Below are positions 47,056 to 58,830 of a stretch of DNA of 64,000 bases, piece by piece. Source of the DNA: Canis aureus (lineage: Eukaryota > Chordata > Mammalia > Carnivora > Canidae); contig NC_135612.1 in assembly GCF_053574225.1 (NCBI RefSeq), positions 50,857,001 to 50,921,000 of the forward strand, given 5' to 3'. The notes beneath the pieces were generated by a model. It was not told where the DNA came from. It searched no databases and saw only the letters and a list, made by a program, of their open reading frames with translations. The position numbers and the translations under genes were made by a program. Position 1 is the stretch's first letter, and each line of letters starts with the position of its first letter.

Positions 47056-47309
47056 AGAGCAGAAGGGAACCATGTTTTTTCTCCCTGTGAACAGGGAGAG
47101 AGGTAAGAGAATGAGAGGGATGAGGTAAAGAGCACAAAGAACCACGTGAATCTCTCTCTGTAAATCAAGGAAACGTGATGTGTACCATGGTTACACTGTT
47201 GTCAGGAGAAGAATCAAAGAACAGTCTTAATATGAACAGCCAGGTACAAGGACACAGGAAAAGCAGGAATCAGAATCAGAGGTGACTGGAGATAAAACCT
47301 TTGAGAACC

Positions 47310-47450
47310 ACGGCATGATGACAGCAAACAATGTCTTATGGATTTGGAGGCAATTGTAGATGAATCTAGCAGGGAATGGGGCTCTAGTTGACATCTGGAC
47401 AGCTGGAGCGTACGTGAACACAATGACTGGCCTATTCAGAAGACTCAGAG
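47310..47450. repeat. Diverged dispersed repeat, copy A
   Basis: Shares the exact 19-mer acatctggacagctggagc (47391-47409) with 49716-49734 and weaker similarity on both sides (cttatggatttgg.. / atgactggc..). It is probably an old interspersed element of unknown name. Confidence 0.5.
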
Positions 47451-47714
47451 CTGCATTGGTGGGTTGAGTAGCAGGAAGACAGAATAGACTTGCTTTTAAT
47501 TACTCAAAGGCTGTTGTGTGGAAGAGAGATTACAATTGTCCTCTTGTTTGCAAGAGTTAGGACAAGGCAATAGGGGAGGATATTGCTGGCAACCAGCCTT
47601 CAGAGGAAAGGAAGTAAGAACTTCTTAAGAGAACATAGCTTCTCAACAAAGGAGTGTTATTTTTCAGGAGTAAGTTTCCTAACTGAAAGATGTGTGTAAA
47701 CATTGGTTAGAATC

Positions 47715-47880
47715 CTGCTACTCAAAGTGGGGTCCATAAATCAACAGCATCTCCACTATGTGGGGAGCTGAAGAGACATGCCGAATTTTAGGTCCCACCC
47801 TAGACATGCTAAGTCAAAATATGTGTCATAGGAAAATCCCCAGATGATTCTGATACATATTAAACTTTGAGAGGCCTTGA
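47715..47880 (+). repeat. MER5-like hAT-Charlie relic
   Basis: 'ctgctactcaaagtggggtc', 'ttaggtcccaccctagacat' and 'cccagatgattctgatacat' follow MER5. Confidence 0.8.
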
Positions 47881-48299
47881 GTGAAATACTCTAATGCTGG
47901 GGGTGTTATCAAAGGCAATTCAAATCATTAGTGGATGTGTGGATTCCCTTCTGTCTCCTGGGTTTGAGGGGAGCTAATGTGCTATTGTAAATGGGGTAGG
48001 GAAAGCACTGATCATTCTGAGTTGTTGATTTTAATCAAAATATAACTTAAGAATGACATAAGTAAGTGCACCTCAGAGCTAGTTACCTGGCTCTAGTAGG
48101 AAGATTTTGTCTTCACCTTAATTAAGAACTTACTGTAATCTGCCAGGTACTAGGAATAAATGAAAATGGGTAATATATGCATTGAGCTCTATGCATTAGA
48201 GTACAGTACACTCTACCCCCAGTGACTGAAATCATCTACTGACCCTGGGGCCCTGCCCTTTACTTCTGCATGAATTTATCTCATCACTGTCAGTTTCCC

Positions 48300-48840
48300 T
48301 TAATACCACTCCTTTCTTAATTCTTGATAATATTACTGTATACATAGATGATGCCTCCAATATCCTGGATTACTCACTCTATCTTGTTCTTTTTTATTTT
48401 CCATACTACTTAGTACCTTTGGATATTTTAAGAATCATTTTCTTATTTGATCTGTGTACTGTCTGCCTTTCTTTCACTAGAATGTTTATTTGTTTCAACA
48501 GTTCAGATATTTTTGTCTATGTATTGTCTGATGGAGTTCTGGTAAAAAAGTTCACAGGGCAGGGTGGGTGGTGGGAGAGTGAAGAGGAGCCTTGATTTTT
48601 TTGTGTTTGCTGATTTCTGGGGTGCAAATAACTCCCATCATGGCTGATTTCAAACTACTACTGTGACATCACTGAATGTGGCTTCGGGACAAGTTATGCA
48701 CAGTCAACTCCTATGAGCTGGTCTGGGCAGGCATTATAATACAGTAGCTCCCTAGCTTGTAGAATAATGCCAACAAGTAGGCACTCAAAAAATATTTTAT
48801 AACTTTAATTAATGAAGGGATGGAGTGGGGAAATAGATGC
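48300..48840 (+). repeat. L2 LINE relic, interrupted
   Basis: 'tgtctgcctttctttcacta gaatgttta' (48460s) and 'aagtaggcactcaaaaaata' (48775) are L2 3' end blocks in the right order. About 190 bp of unrelated text (48545-48735) separates them. Confidence 0.5.
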
Positions 48841-48919
48841 CATGTGTTCTTGTAAAAATAATATGAGAATGCTTTGAGAGCAAATAGTTAATTATGCCTG
48901 CAAATACCTACTAGGGCTT

Positions 48920-49640
48920 CTTTCTGGAGGTGGCAGCCCAGCTGCATGTGGAGTTGACCAGGTTGTGAAGATATATCATAGGGAATGGGTGAGGTAGTTC
49001 TGAGATGAGAGAAAATTGGAGCTGTGAGAGTTGATGGCATGGCAGTGTGGATAAAATAATTATGACATCAAGAGTGGGGGTTTCAGGAGATTATGTCAAT
49101 GTTTTAGGATTATAATGTCAAATATCTTGAATGATATGTGAAGCAGCATGCTGAAGGTCATGGGGAGCCATTGAGGAAATCTAAGGCCATGAATAACATT
49201 AGCAGGTTTACCTTCTGGAAAGTTCTCTCTGCCAAAAATGTGGGAGACTAACTGTAGCAATAAAGGTAGAACAGAGGGCCAGGGAAATAAAAAACAGGAG
49301 TTACTAACTAAAAATCAGTTTAGAAAAAGATGTGACAAGGGGCTGTGTAAGACCAGAGTTGTAGGAATCAAGATTTGGAAGCACATTTGAGAGCTATTTA
49401 AGAGTAGATTTGACACAGGGGGTGTTCAGTGAGACATGGGGTATGAGGAAAGAAGGTAAGATAATTAAGAAGTTTACAGCTTGGCATGATTTGATGGTTA
49501 CTGTAGCTTTCACTGAAATAGACAACATAAATTACATGAACAGATGTAGAGGATATGACAAGAGCACTACTTGTGATATATTGAGCATAAGAAAGCCACA
49601 CACTATCCAGGTGGAGATGACAGAACACTGACCCTAAATG
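48920..49640 (+). repeat. Ancient interspersed repeat, long internal part
   Basis: 'tcatggggagccattgagga', 'gaataacattagcaggttta', 'gagctatttaagagtagatt' and 'ttgacacagggggtgttcag' read like the long old class also seen at 26345 and 59830. Unnamed. Confidence 0.4.
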
Positions 49641-49790
49641 GTGAAGACAATGGACATTCCATGGCCTTTGAAACAATCCTGTCTGGATCTAACAGGGCAC
49701 CTGGGACTGTGGTTAACATCTGGACAGCTGGAGCTGGTGACAAGACACTGACTGGCACCCTAAGAGGATTCAAACCCCAGAGATAGAAAT
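49640..49790. repeat. Diverged dispersed repeat, copy B
   Basis: Copy related to 47310-47450, with the 19-mer acatctggacagctggagc at 49716-49734 and 'cactgactggcaccctaaga' paralleling 'caatgactggcctattcaga'. Confidence 0.5.
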
Positions 49791-49811
49791 CTGAGCTTAA
49801 TGTTGAGAGGT

Positions 49812-50345
49812 CAAAGCAAAGGAAGAGTCATCAACACATAGATTAAAGTCATGGGAGCATCAACACATAGATTAAAGTCATGGAGCAGAGGACACTCAAG
49901 GAGAGATATTTATTAAGGAAAGGTGAAGAAGGAATAACATTTCTAGGATACACGTGCATGTAAATGGGGTAACTATCAGCCAAAGAAAAATAGTTCAACA
50001 AGAAAGGAAGAGAAAATACTCCCAGGGATGTGGAAGATAGTCCGCAGAAGAGTTTTAGGAGCTAGGAATAGGGAGAATAAGTCAAGTAGAGTATCAGTCA
50101 CCACAATGCAGTAGATGATGATGGGAAACTGGTCATTGGATTGAGCTGGAGGTGATTGTGAGAGAAGTTTCTCTAGAGGTAGGGACCACACAAATTGCAG
50201 AGGGCTGAGTGACAAGTGGGAGATGAGACAAAGGTGAGCAAGCAGAAGACACTTTCGACAATGACGGTGGCTGGACAAATACAAAGCTAAGGAAGAGTCA
50301 TCAACACATAGATTAAAAGCCATGGGAGCATCAACACATAGAATT
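49812..50345 (+). repeat. 29-bp repeat units at two sites 470 bp apart
   Basis: The 29-bp unit starting catcaacacatagattaaag occurs as two tandem copies at 49829-49886. A near-identical copy at 50299-50328 is followed by a partial copy to 50341. The context 'caaagc(a/t)aaggaagagt' before each site is also shared (49812 and 50282). The roughly 410 bp between them is unrelated. Confidence 0.85.
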
Positions 50346-51554
50346 CAATAGCCCTTGTCTAGTTTTGTTATTGATCAGATTTGGTGCTGACCCTGGCAAA
50401 GCTATATCCAATGTTTATATGACATCAAAGTGTTTCCCCATATTCATAGAATTGGGGATATTATTACAGTGGACTTTATAGTCAGACAAAATATTCAGTC
50501 GATTAATGAATTTTTACCATTCACTTGTCAGTTTGTCACATTAGGCATTTACATTGTCCATCTCTATCCCATTTCCCTATTCCTTTATAAATTATACTTA
50601 AAGTTGTTTTAAGAATTAAAATCTAAAGAGCTAGTTGTGTATCTTCAGTTCAAATTTAAGTTTTGTGAAAAAAAAGATCTTTGCCACTTGGTCTATTACT
50701 TCTGCCTCTTTGGGCACCAGGAATAATTGCTCACTGGTAAGAAAAAAGTTGTGTCATGACATTTTACTGTTCATAAACACTAGAATCACCTTCCCATTTA
50801 AGCATTGCTTCCCTTACTCTCTGTCTGCCCAAATGTGAGAATCATCTCTGTGCCTTTTTCCTTGGCAAGCTACCTTTGGCCTGCCCTCACCTTTGATCTG
50901 TGAGTTTTAATTGCATTCCATAAGGGGTCCTGTTTTTACACAATTTATTGACCCTTTGACGGGAATTTGGGCTAGTATCATTTGACAGAATTGATGTTTC
51001 CTGCAGTCTGACAGCTGTTTGGATTTCAAGGTCGATAGCTGAGAACAATATTCCTGTGACCTCTGAGAGCCACTGTTTTCTTTTGCTTTGAGGACTAGAC
51101 ACACAAGAGGTTTGAGAGAACTGTCCAAACTGGCTATGATGCCTCTGACTAAAATTTAAAAAGGCTTTTATATTAATAATATGAAATTTTCTCGAAGAGA
51201 GTTGAGGATGAGAAACAGATCTACTAATTAATTGTACATGTGTAGATATCCTGTAATTTAAAGGCTGACGAAGCTACAAGTACACTGTTAATTTTTGGTG
51301 TGATTAATGTGAATATGGAATCATCAAAATTGATCCTAGACTTATATTAGGTGAAATTGTACAAAATTGCTATTCTTCTAGATTGAAAATTGTTGATAAC
51401 TCAACTGAATGTGAGAGACAGAGAAATAGGCAGAGACAGCATATTGTCTCAAAATGCAAGTACTTGGCAACAGAACCCTGATAGTGAAGTGTTGTTTGCC
51501 ATTTTGAAAACAAAATATGTTATTGTTCTTGGATCAATGATTGTATGCTATTAG
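50346..51554. other. Intronic stretch with nothing recognised
   Basis: No repeat, exon or RNA gene is seen. Confidence 0.35.
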
Positions 51555-51720
51555 TGGAACTAAATGTTTATTGAGGACTTCCTATTGGCCAAAAATTTTA
51601 AGTGTTTTATTTAATCATAATATTTCTGCATAGTAGCCTTTTTTATCCCCATTCTTAAGCTAAAGCTCAAAGAGAGGGAACAAGTATCATAAAGCACAAA
51701 ATTGAATGGGGCTCACCACT
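51555..51720 (-). repeat. MIR, antisense
   Basis: 'tattgaggacttcctattgg', 'taagtgttttatttaatcat' and 'ttaagctaaagctcaaagag' follow reversed MIR. Confidence 0.65.
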
Positions 51721-52114
51721 GCAGTATGCTTCCACCTAAGACTTAAAAATTTCTTAGGCATATTTTGGAAAACAGAAGTCTTGATGGAATATCCCACGAG
51801 GAAGCAGATTATGAACTACAAAATTACTCTTAAATTGTAAGTGGTACAGGAGGCTAATTTTGATGCCAGAGAAGAGAATTTAAATAAACAAAAGGCCAAA
51901 AAATAATTTTAGCATAGTCTTGCCTTTCACCAGTTTTGGTTAAGAACAGCAAACTTCCTTGTACCATGGTTTTCTCATTTGTAAACTGTTGGGATTAGGC
52001 TAAGATGATTTAAAAGACCTGTCCCACTCTAGATATGGTTCATTAAATGTGTGGTGACACAGACAGGCCTATTGAGGTAATAAAGCAAGCGGAACTAGAA
52101 CATCTATCTCCAGG

Positions 52115-52350
52115 TTTGGTGCCAGGACCACTCTCATCAGACTCACTTGGGGCCTTCATTAAAAAATAGAGATTTCTGGGCTCCAGCTTTCTACTGTATG
52201 AGAATTTGTAGGGTAGAATCAGGGAATCTGTATTTTAAATAACTTTTCCAGGATTTAGTAAGTGTTGTATAAATGAACATTCCCACTGTAATATGAATAC
52301 CACTGATAACTAAGTTCTTAGACATGTAACGTTTGAGAATCACTAAACCA
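52115..52350 (+). repeat. MER5-group hAT-Charlie relic
   Basis: 'tggtgccaggaccactctca', 'aatagagatttctgggctcc', 'ggaatctgtattttaaataa' and 'aacgtttgagaatcact' follow the MER5/MER58 type layout with an internal insertion of about 50 bp. Confidence 0.55.
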
Positions 52351-52779
52351 GAGGTGTGGTGTAAAGAAGACATACCTGTGTATTTATTTGTTACTGACTT
52401 CTCATGACTTACTCTGGCAGACAATGGAAAGTGGATCATATCTTGATCATTGCAGTATATGGCAGAGAGTTTGGAGTCTATTCTAAGAGCCCTTATTTTG
52501 CTCTTCATGGATCCTGCTCCATCTGGTATTTCTTTATTTCCCTGGACCTCTGACATTTACCCTTTCCCTTGGGCTACAAGTCCTACTGTTATTTTATAAT
52601 CTCTCATTCCTTCAGAACAGAGAACAAATGTAGGCATTAAGTGTCATTAGAGACCATTTAGGTCTCGAAAGGTTAAAAAAAATCTGACTTTTGGTGCCAG
52701 AAAGTTTTGTGGACTGTTCTGTAATTAGGGCCCCCAGAGATCTATGGCCAGAAGGAGCACTGATCTAGTTCAAACCTCT

Positions 52780-52900
52780 TCATTCATTCACTTATTCATT
52801 CAAAAGTTAAACTATATGTATTGAGTGCCTGCTAGGAGCAAAGCACCATGCAAGACCCAGGAGATAGAACCAGTTATAGCATCAAGCCCGTAATAGGTAA
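52780..52900 (+). repeat. Ancient interspersed repeat, 5' part
   Basis: 'ttcattcattcacttattca', 'tattgagtgcctgctaggag' and 'aagcaccatgcaagacccag' are typical of the old class at 9838. Confidence 0.5.
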
Positions 52901-52929
52901 TACAATCTTTTTATTTTTAACTTTTCAAA

Positions 52930-53200
52930 AATTTTATTTGTTTATTTATTTGTTATTGAAGTAGAGTTGACACACAATGTTCCATTAGTTTCAAGTGTAC
53001 AACGTAATGATTCAGGAAGTCTGTATGCTATGCTATGCTCACCACAAGTGGAGCTACCGCATGTCACCATACAACACTATTACAATATGATTGGCTATAT
53101 TCCCTGTGCTGTACCTTTTATCCCCATGACTTATTCATTCTGCAACTGGGAGCCTGTACCTCCAAATCCCCTTCACCCATATTCTGCAATCCCAATCCTT
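52930..53200 (-). mobile_element. L1 3'UTR, antisense
   Basis: 'tttgttattgaagtagagtt', 'gacacacaatgttccattag', 'gctatattccctgtgctgta' and 'gcaactgggagcctgtacct' match the carnivore L1 3' end. ORF2 is lacking. Open frames at 52967-53298 lie within it and are not genes. Confidence 0.85.
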
Positions 53201-55249
53201 TTTCTTTTTTCCCCCCAATTCTTTTTCTTAATATACCTTTTCCAACAGACATAACACCTAACTCCACCAAGTCTGCAATGTCCTCAGTTTATAAATGACA
53301 CAACTGTGCTTGGCATTTGGCCTAATAAAAGGGGTTGCCTACAAATGGAAGAGCTTCTTCAGATCTAACTCCTGACTTCTGCTTCTTCCCTTTTTCCATA
53401 CTCCTCTCTCTTTCTCTCTCTTAATATCCTAAAGTAAAATGAAAAGTTCAGTGGAAAATGGTTAAGTTCAAATTTCATTAGCTTCTGATACCACTGTTCC
53501 TTGGGGGGAAAAATCACATTTTGGGGTGACCTTTTTAGTTAATTCGCAGCCAGGAGAAAATCACCCTGAGTATCTTTTCAATTTCTAGGTGTATGTTGCT
53601 GGTAAGCATGGCCCTGTAGTAGGGTGGGCGGAGCTATGGAGGTGAATGGAGGCAGAACATGGCTCTCATCCTTCTGACCTCTGATTCCAAGATCCCAGTC
53701 TTCTGAGGCCAGTGGAAGGAAGCCAGACAAGTACTGGAATACAGATGCAACATCTAGATTTGGCTTTATATAGTATATGACTATGCTTTTGATAGAGCCC
53801 AAAAGGCCATTTCAGGCAGCAGATGCCACCTACGCAAAGGGACCGAGATATGTGTACACATGCAGAGAAAATGGGCCAACTCGATTTGTACATGGTCTGC
53901 TCCTGGATAGTTCTGTAGAGAGTAAAGTCACATTTCTTCTATCAGAACCCAGTCTCTCCTGATAAAGGGTTTTCCAGACTCACCAGTATTAGCCACATAA
54001 CGATTCTTCCAGATAGGCTGGGTCACAACTGACCTCATAGAGTGTTTTTATTAAAACAGTATGGTCTCCAGTAATATCACTTATTTTTGAGTTTCCCAGA
54101 TGGAGAAGTACACCAAATTGATGGTGTCAGGTACAATTCCCATAAATAGAAGATGAAAAGAAAGATCTGTGAGGTCATATCCAGTCTGTCTCTTGAGGAT
54201 CAAGGCGGGAGGATTCCGGGATGAATTTATTTGCTAGCACTCTGTCCAGTGCAGACTTACATGTTTACATTTATATAGCACCTTTTCTCAAAGGAAATGA
54301 CTTCACTTGTGCAACAGCGAAAGGTCACTGGAAATCTGAGTTACATGGAGATGTAATAAAGTTCAGCCTGTCAGGAAGTTTGCACTGAGCCTTAGTGAAC
54401 ACTCCTCTGTGGGTTGCTCCTGACCCCCCCACTTGCCTGCTTGCCCCTGTGCAATGCTCCAGGCTCTTCCCCACTTGCCTCCATATTGGCCTCCCTTACC
54501 TCCTCCCTGGAAGCTCTCAGCGCTTCCCCAGTGACCTTAATTATCACCTCATCAAGTGTACACATTGAGTGCTTTTAATCTGTCCCCAGAAATCAATCCA
54601 TCCTCTGCATGCATGGCTTTCCTTTAACCCCTTCCTCGGGTTCCTGCCCTGCTCTGGTGCATTTCCACCTTTGGGTTTGAAGGCACTCGGAAATAACCTA
54701 TCCTCTCGTTAGAGCCTCATAAAAAGGGACTTTGCAACCTGTCAGCTCTGTGAGTTTTCCAGCTCTGAAAATGAGCTTGGAAATGATATTACTGCTCTCT
54801 CTCTCTCTCTTTTTCTCCTACTATAGCATGGCCGTCTAAATCCGACTCCCCTCCTACATGTCTCTTTTCAGGCCTCCTTTTCAAGTTTGCTCTGTGCTTT
54901 GAATATTTCCCTTCAAAGGGAGCGGCTGCTCTTTCCCCTCCAGTGAAATCTCTCTTTATTATTTTCTGCTCTCGTCTCTTGCTCCGAAGTTCCTCGGCAA
55001 GCCTCTTCTTTCTTTCCCAGCATTTGCAACCCTTTCAATTTGGAATCACTGGAGAGTTTCCTTAGTGTGAGGTCTTCTTTTGCATGTTGGGCATGAATAT
55101 AGATGATAATATGACCAAAGGTAACAACCATGCTTGCAGATTTCATTTGGTTACGGGGCTCTGCTTTTAAATCTTAATGCATTGTTATAACGTGTCAAGC
55201 AAGCATGGCCTCCTTGCTGTAGAATTCAGAGGAGTCACCTGGGATGGTG
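53201..55249. other. Unique intronic stretch with a C/T-rich GC-higher part
   Basis: About 54180-55150 is richer in GC and pyrimidines than its surroundings and free of recognised repeats. A (CT)10-like tract lies near 54792-54810, followed by tactatag, which looks like a strong acceptor, but the frame beyond stops at once. A conserved noncoding element is possible but cannot be shown from one sequence. Confidence 0.4.
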
Positions 55250-55885
55250 GGATGAGTGCAGGATTTGGATGCAGCAGATCCATGTTCAAGTGCTTACTGT
55301 GCCACTTACCACCCAGGATTTTGTATTAGCTAAATAAGTTACAAATGGGCATGAATTGGGTGGCTTAAAACAACAGAAATGTATTCTCTTGCAGTTCTTG
55401 AGGCTGCAAATCCATAACTCTTTCCTACTTTTTGCGAGTTGTGAACAGCCCGTGGCCTTCCTTGGCTTGTAGACACCTCTCTCCTGGCTCAACCTTCATC
55501 TTCACATGGCCGTCTTCTCTGTGTGTTTGTGTCCTTTCCTCCTCTTATAAGGACACCATTCATTGGACTTAGAGCCCACCTCAAATCCAGTACAGTGTCA
55601 TCTTGAGATCTTTAACTTAATTACATCTGAAAAGATCCTACTTCCAAATAAGTTTATATTTAAAAAATACTGGGGGTTAGGACTTTGAACATATCTTATT
55701 AAGGGACACATTCAGCCCATTGTAACCTTAGTCAAACTATTCTGTCTCAGCCTGTTTCCTCAACTATAAAATAGCAATAATATTGCCAACCAGCATGGTT
55801 TTTGAGGGAAATAAATCACAAAATATTTGGAAAGCCCTTGGCATGATGCTGAGCATATAGTAGGTGATAAGTAAATATTATCCCC
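55250..55885 (+). repeat. MIR interrupted by an MLT1
   Basis: The MIR begins before 55321 ('gcagatccatgttcaagtgc', 'ctgtgccacttaccac') and resumes after 55726 ('ctcagcctgtttcctcaact', 'atagcaataatattgccaac', 'gagcatatagtaggtgataa'). The two halves are in order and orientation. Confidence 0.75.
55322..55724 (-). mobile_element. MLT1 (MaLR) solo LTR, antisense, inside the MIR
   Basis: 'tgtattagctaaataagtta', 'ggtggcttaaaacaacagaa', 'cttcacatggccgtcttctc', 'cttataaggacaccattcat' and 'tactgggggttaggactttg' follow reversed MLT1 over nearly its whole length. No internal retroviral sequence remains. Confidence 0.9.
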
Positions 55886-55906
55886 CTTTCCAAAATTCTT
55901 ATTATA

Positions 55907-56313
55907 GAGAGCCCCTGACTTATGATGGTTTGACTTAAGATGTGTGAAAGCAAGATGCATTTAGTAGAAACTTTACTTAGAATTTTGAAGTTTGATCTTC
56001 TTCTGGGCTAGCGATATGCAGTAAGATCCTCTCCTCTGATGCTAGACAGTGGCATCATGAGTTTGAACAGCTGATATACTGATAACCTTCTGTAACCATG
56101 CAACCATTCTGTTTTCACTTGTATTAGTGTTCAATAAATCGCATGTGATGTTTAGCACTTTATTATAAAATAGGATCTGTGTTAGATGATTTTGCCCAGC
56201 TACAGGCTGGTAGGCAAGATGAAGTTATGATGTTAAGTTAGGTGTATTAAATGCATTTTCAGCTTACAATGGGTTTATTGGTATGTCACCCCATTTTAAA
56301 TTAGGAATGTCTG
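55907..56313 (+). mobile_element. Tigger-like DNA transposon MITE with TA target site
   Basis: Left end gagcccctgacttatgatgg, right end gggtgacataccaataaacc when reversed; the outer arms are imperfect inverted repeats ('cttatgatggttt...' / '...cttacaatgggttt'). Inside are 'gggctagcgatatgcagtaa' and 'ttagatgattttgcccagct', which I recognise from a mammalian Tigger/mariner-class MITE. A TA dinucleotide stands at both sides (55905-55906 and 56314-56315). About 407 bp, no transposase. Confidence 0.8.
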
Positions 56314-56504
56314 TACTCCTTTGGTATTCCACTTAAGAAAATGGATGTGATCTTATTTTACAGACTGGAAAATTAATTTTCACAGATATAGTGTTATCTT
56401 ACTATATAAAATTAGTAAATAAGATTTACTCTTAATAATTCATCTGCAAGACAGAATTGGAAATTTGGGCAGGAAGGGTTTCAGACAAAAGCCAAGCAGG
56501 CTGA

Positions 56505-57005
56505 ATCCTTTCAGTCAATTAATATTTATTGAGTACTTACCATGTAACTAAACATTGATTTAAAAAAAAGACAAGAGTCCAGTCCTCATGGAGAGATAGA
56601 TAACATATAATAACAGAATAAATGTGTAATATAATTCCAGGTAGCTCTAAATAAAACAGAGAAAAATACAATGTAAAGTGGAGGGAACAGTGAGCTTTGG
56701 AAAAGTAACATTTAAGGCAAGTTTTGAATGAAGTGAAAGGTCATCTATGCAAGAGGTCATCTATGCAAGAATGTATGCACATTCTAGCAGAGAAAACAAA
56801 GTGCCACAAAATCCTGTGGCAGATGGAAGGAAAAATAGGACAGCCAGGATGGGGACATGGGGTAGAATTTAGAGAAGGCAGAAGGTAGATCATATAGAAC
56901 TTGGTAAGCCAGGGTTGATACTGGACATGTCATAGGTGCCAGGTAAGATCTGTGACCAGCAGAGCATTGTGTCCAAGGGTGACAGCTACTATAAGTTACA
57001 GTATG
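56505..57005 (+). repeat. Ancient interspersed repeat with 16-bp tandem duplication
   Basis: 'aatatttattgagtacttac', 'ccagtcctcatggagagata' and 'agaacttggtaagccagggt' read through the old class at length. Within it aggtcatctatgcaag is repeated in tandem at about 56739-56770. Confidence 0.5.
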
Positions 57006-58569
57006 GAAAGGTAGCGTGGACTGAGTCATCTAGGTTACATTGAACTTGGCTCTTCTTTTCCAAATCTGGTCTTTCACTGCTGGCATACTCTTTGCCTCCT
57101 CTCCAAACTGTCTCAAATCATGAGACTATCACCATCTCCAGATGCTTGTTCTTGCTCCCTTTCTAGTTTATTCTATTTTATATTTTCATTATCTGATAGA
57201 AATAGATGGTAATATTCCAAGACACTTCTGGAAATGAACATATGCCAAAAGATGCATTCAGTCTGTCAATTCCTCCAGTACAAGTGACATAATGGTGCTT
57301 TTATAAATAATTTCATAAAATTACAAATCCTGTTAAGTGAGTTTACTTATGCTGACAGCTGTTGCTGTCTGTTCACCTGAAGCTACATTCTGTTTTGCAC
57401 TTTACCTAGAAGAAGTCCTAGTTAGATTTAATTTCATTTCAGTCTTGTGCTACTGAACTCACTTATTTAATAATAAAAAAATTCTCACAGAATAAAAGCA
57501 AACATGAAAAGGCAAAATTGGAATTAGGGGTCTTTCCAGAAGAGAAGGAAAAGATATTGTGAACACTTGCGGGGAAGGAGATAGAGTGAAAAAAAACACT
57601 GCTGACCAGAAGGAGGGCAGGTCACAGAAAGCCCAAACATCCATGAATAGCATCATCTTTCTCTGGTATAAAGAATTTCACTCTATGGCACTCACTCAAA
57701 ACTCTATCTTCTAAACTTCTCTGCTTCTCTGGGAAGACACCGACAGGTAAGACTCCTTGTTCCTGCTGCGGGAGACTCACTATAGAGCCATAACAAGTCA
57801 AGTTCAAATTTTAAAAGAATGAGATTAACTTATATTGATTAAGATTTGTTGAACACTTACAGTATACGGCACGCATGATGGGTTGGGTAGGGTGCTGTGA
57901 AGAGGAAGATAGGGCCCTCTGGAGGAATTTAGTGTTGATTCAGAGTCATTTCCTGTGGCCTTCAGCTCTGGTTCTTTTTATTTCCTCTCTCAGGGCTATT
58001 CTGGATTCACTAAGGCCAAAAAGGCTACACATAAATCTAATGGAGGTGGAAGATGAGTGGGGCTGGGCAGAGGAGGAATAGGGAGTGTGAGCTGAAGCCA
58101 AGAGGCCCCGATGCTACACAAAGTCAGGGGAGCAGCTCTCACTTCTCCTGCACCTGTCTCCTGCAGTCTTTGTTTTACTAAGCAGTGCTCTGCTGTGATG
58201 AGCCAACCTGGCCACAGGGTGTCACAACTGCCCCAGAGACTCCCTGACGCACTCAGCGAGGTCTGAGAGGTCAGACACAGCAGACTTCTGCCTACATTGC
58301 AAAGTGAGTCAGCCAAGAGGATACAGAAATCACCCAGAAGGTCACCATTGCTGGAGACTTGCTGGAATGCCCCCCAAATGGCTCCTCTGGCTTTTTGAGG
58401 CTCTTTGTGTAATAGGATGCAAGTGCTGGCTTGTCCCCTGAGTGGTGAGGGCTGGGGACAGTCTTGGCCTACTCAGGATTAGCTTTCTTCTAGGCTTTCA
58501 GTTTGCCACTGGAAAGATTTGTCTCATTTATCTGGACAAGGACCTGGCAGAGAGTCAAAACATAGTGAT
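57006..58569. other. Intronic stretch with nothing firm
   Basis: A weak old-repeat start (ttgttgaacacttacagtat) is near 57847. The segment 57880-58480 is GC-richer than average, with no exon recognised. Confidence 0.35.
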
Positions 58570-58662
58570 TTTGATACTAGCTTGGCTTCTTTCAAGCTGG
58601 TGACCAAAGGAGTGGGCCTTGGTTTCTTTATCTGTAAAATAAAAGCAAAACTTCAACTCCAG
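58570..58662 (+). repeat. MIR, sense
   Basis: 'ctggtgaccaaaggagtggg ccttggtttctttatctgta aaataaaagc' fits the MIR core. Confidence 0.6.
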
Positions 58663-58689
58663 TTTTATGACCTGTTATTTTGCTAGACA

Positions 58690-58830
58690 TTTCAATTTTA
58701 TTGTCTTATTTGGCTTTGACACCCTCCAAAGTAGAAAGAATTCATCTCTTTTTATAGGCACAGAAACTCAATGTCTGAAAGACTGACCAAGGTCACCCAG
58801 TATAGACATTTTCATCCAGATCTTCCTGAA
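58690..58830 (-). repeat. MIR, antisense
   Basis: 'tataggcacagaaactcaat', 'gactgaccaaggtcacccag' match reversed MIR. Head-to-head with the MIR at 58570. Confidence 0.7.

Noticed and set aside
49829..49886. CRISPR-like direct repeats
   Set aside because: Only two tandem units with no spacers, in a mammalian intron.
57996..58316. 106-codon reverse frame in a GC-richer part
   Set aside because: No homology, no promoter or CpG island, and no splice signals.
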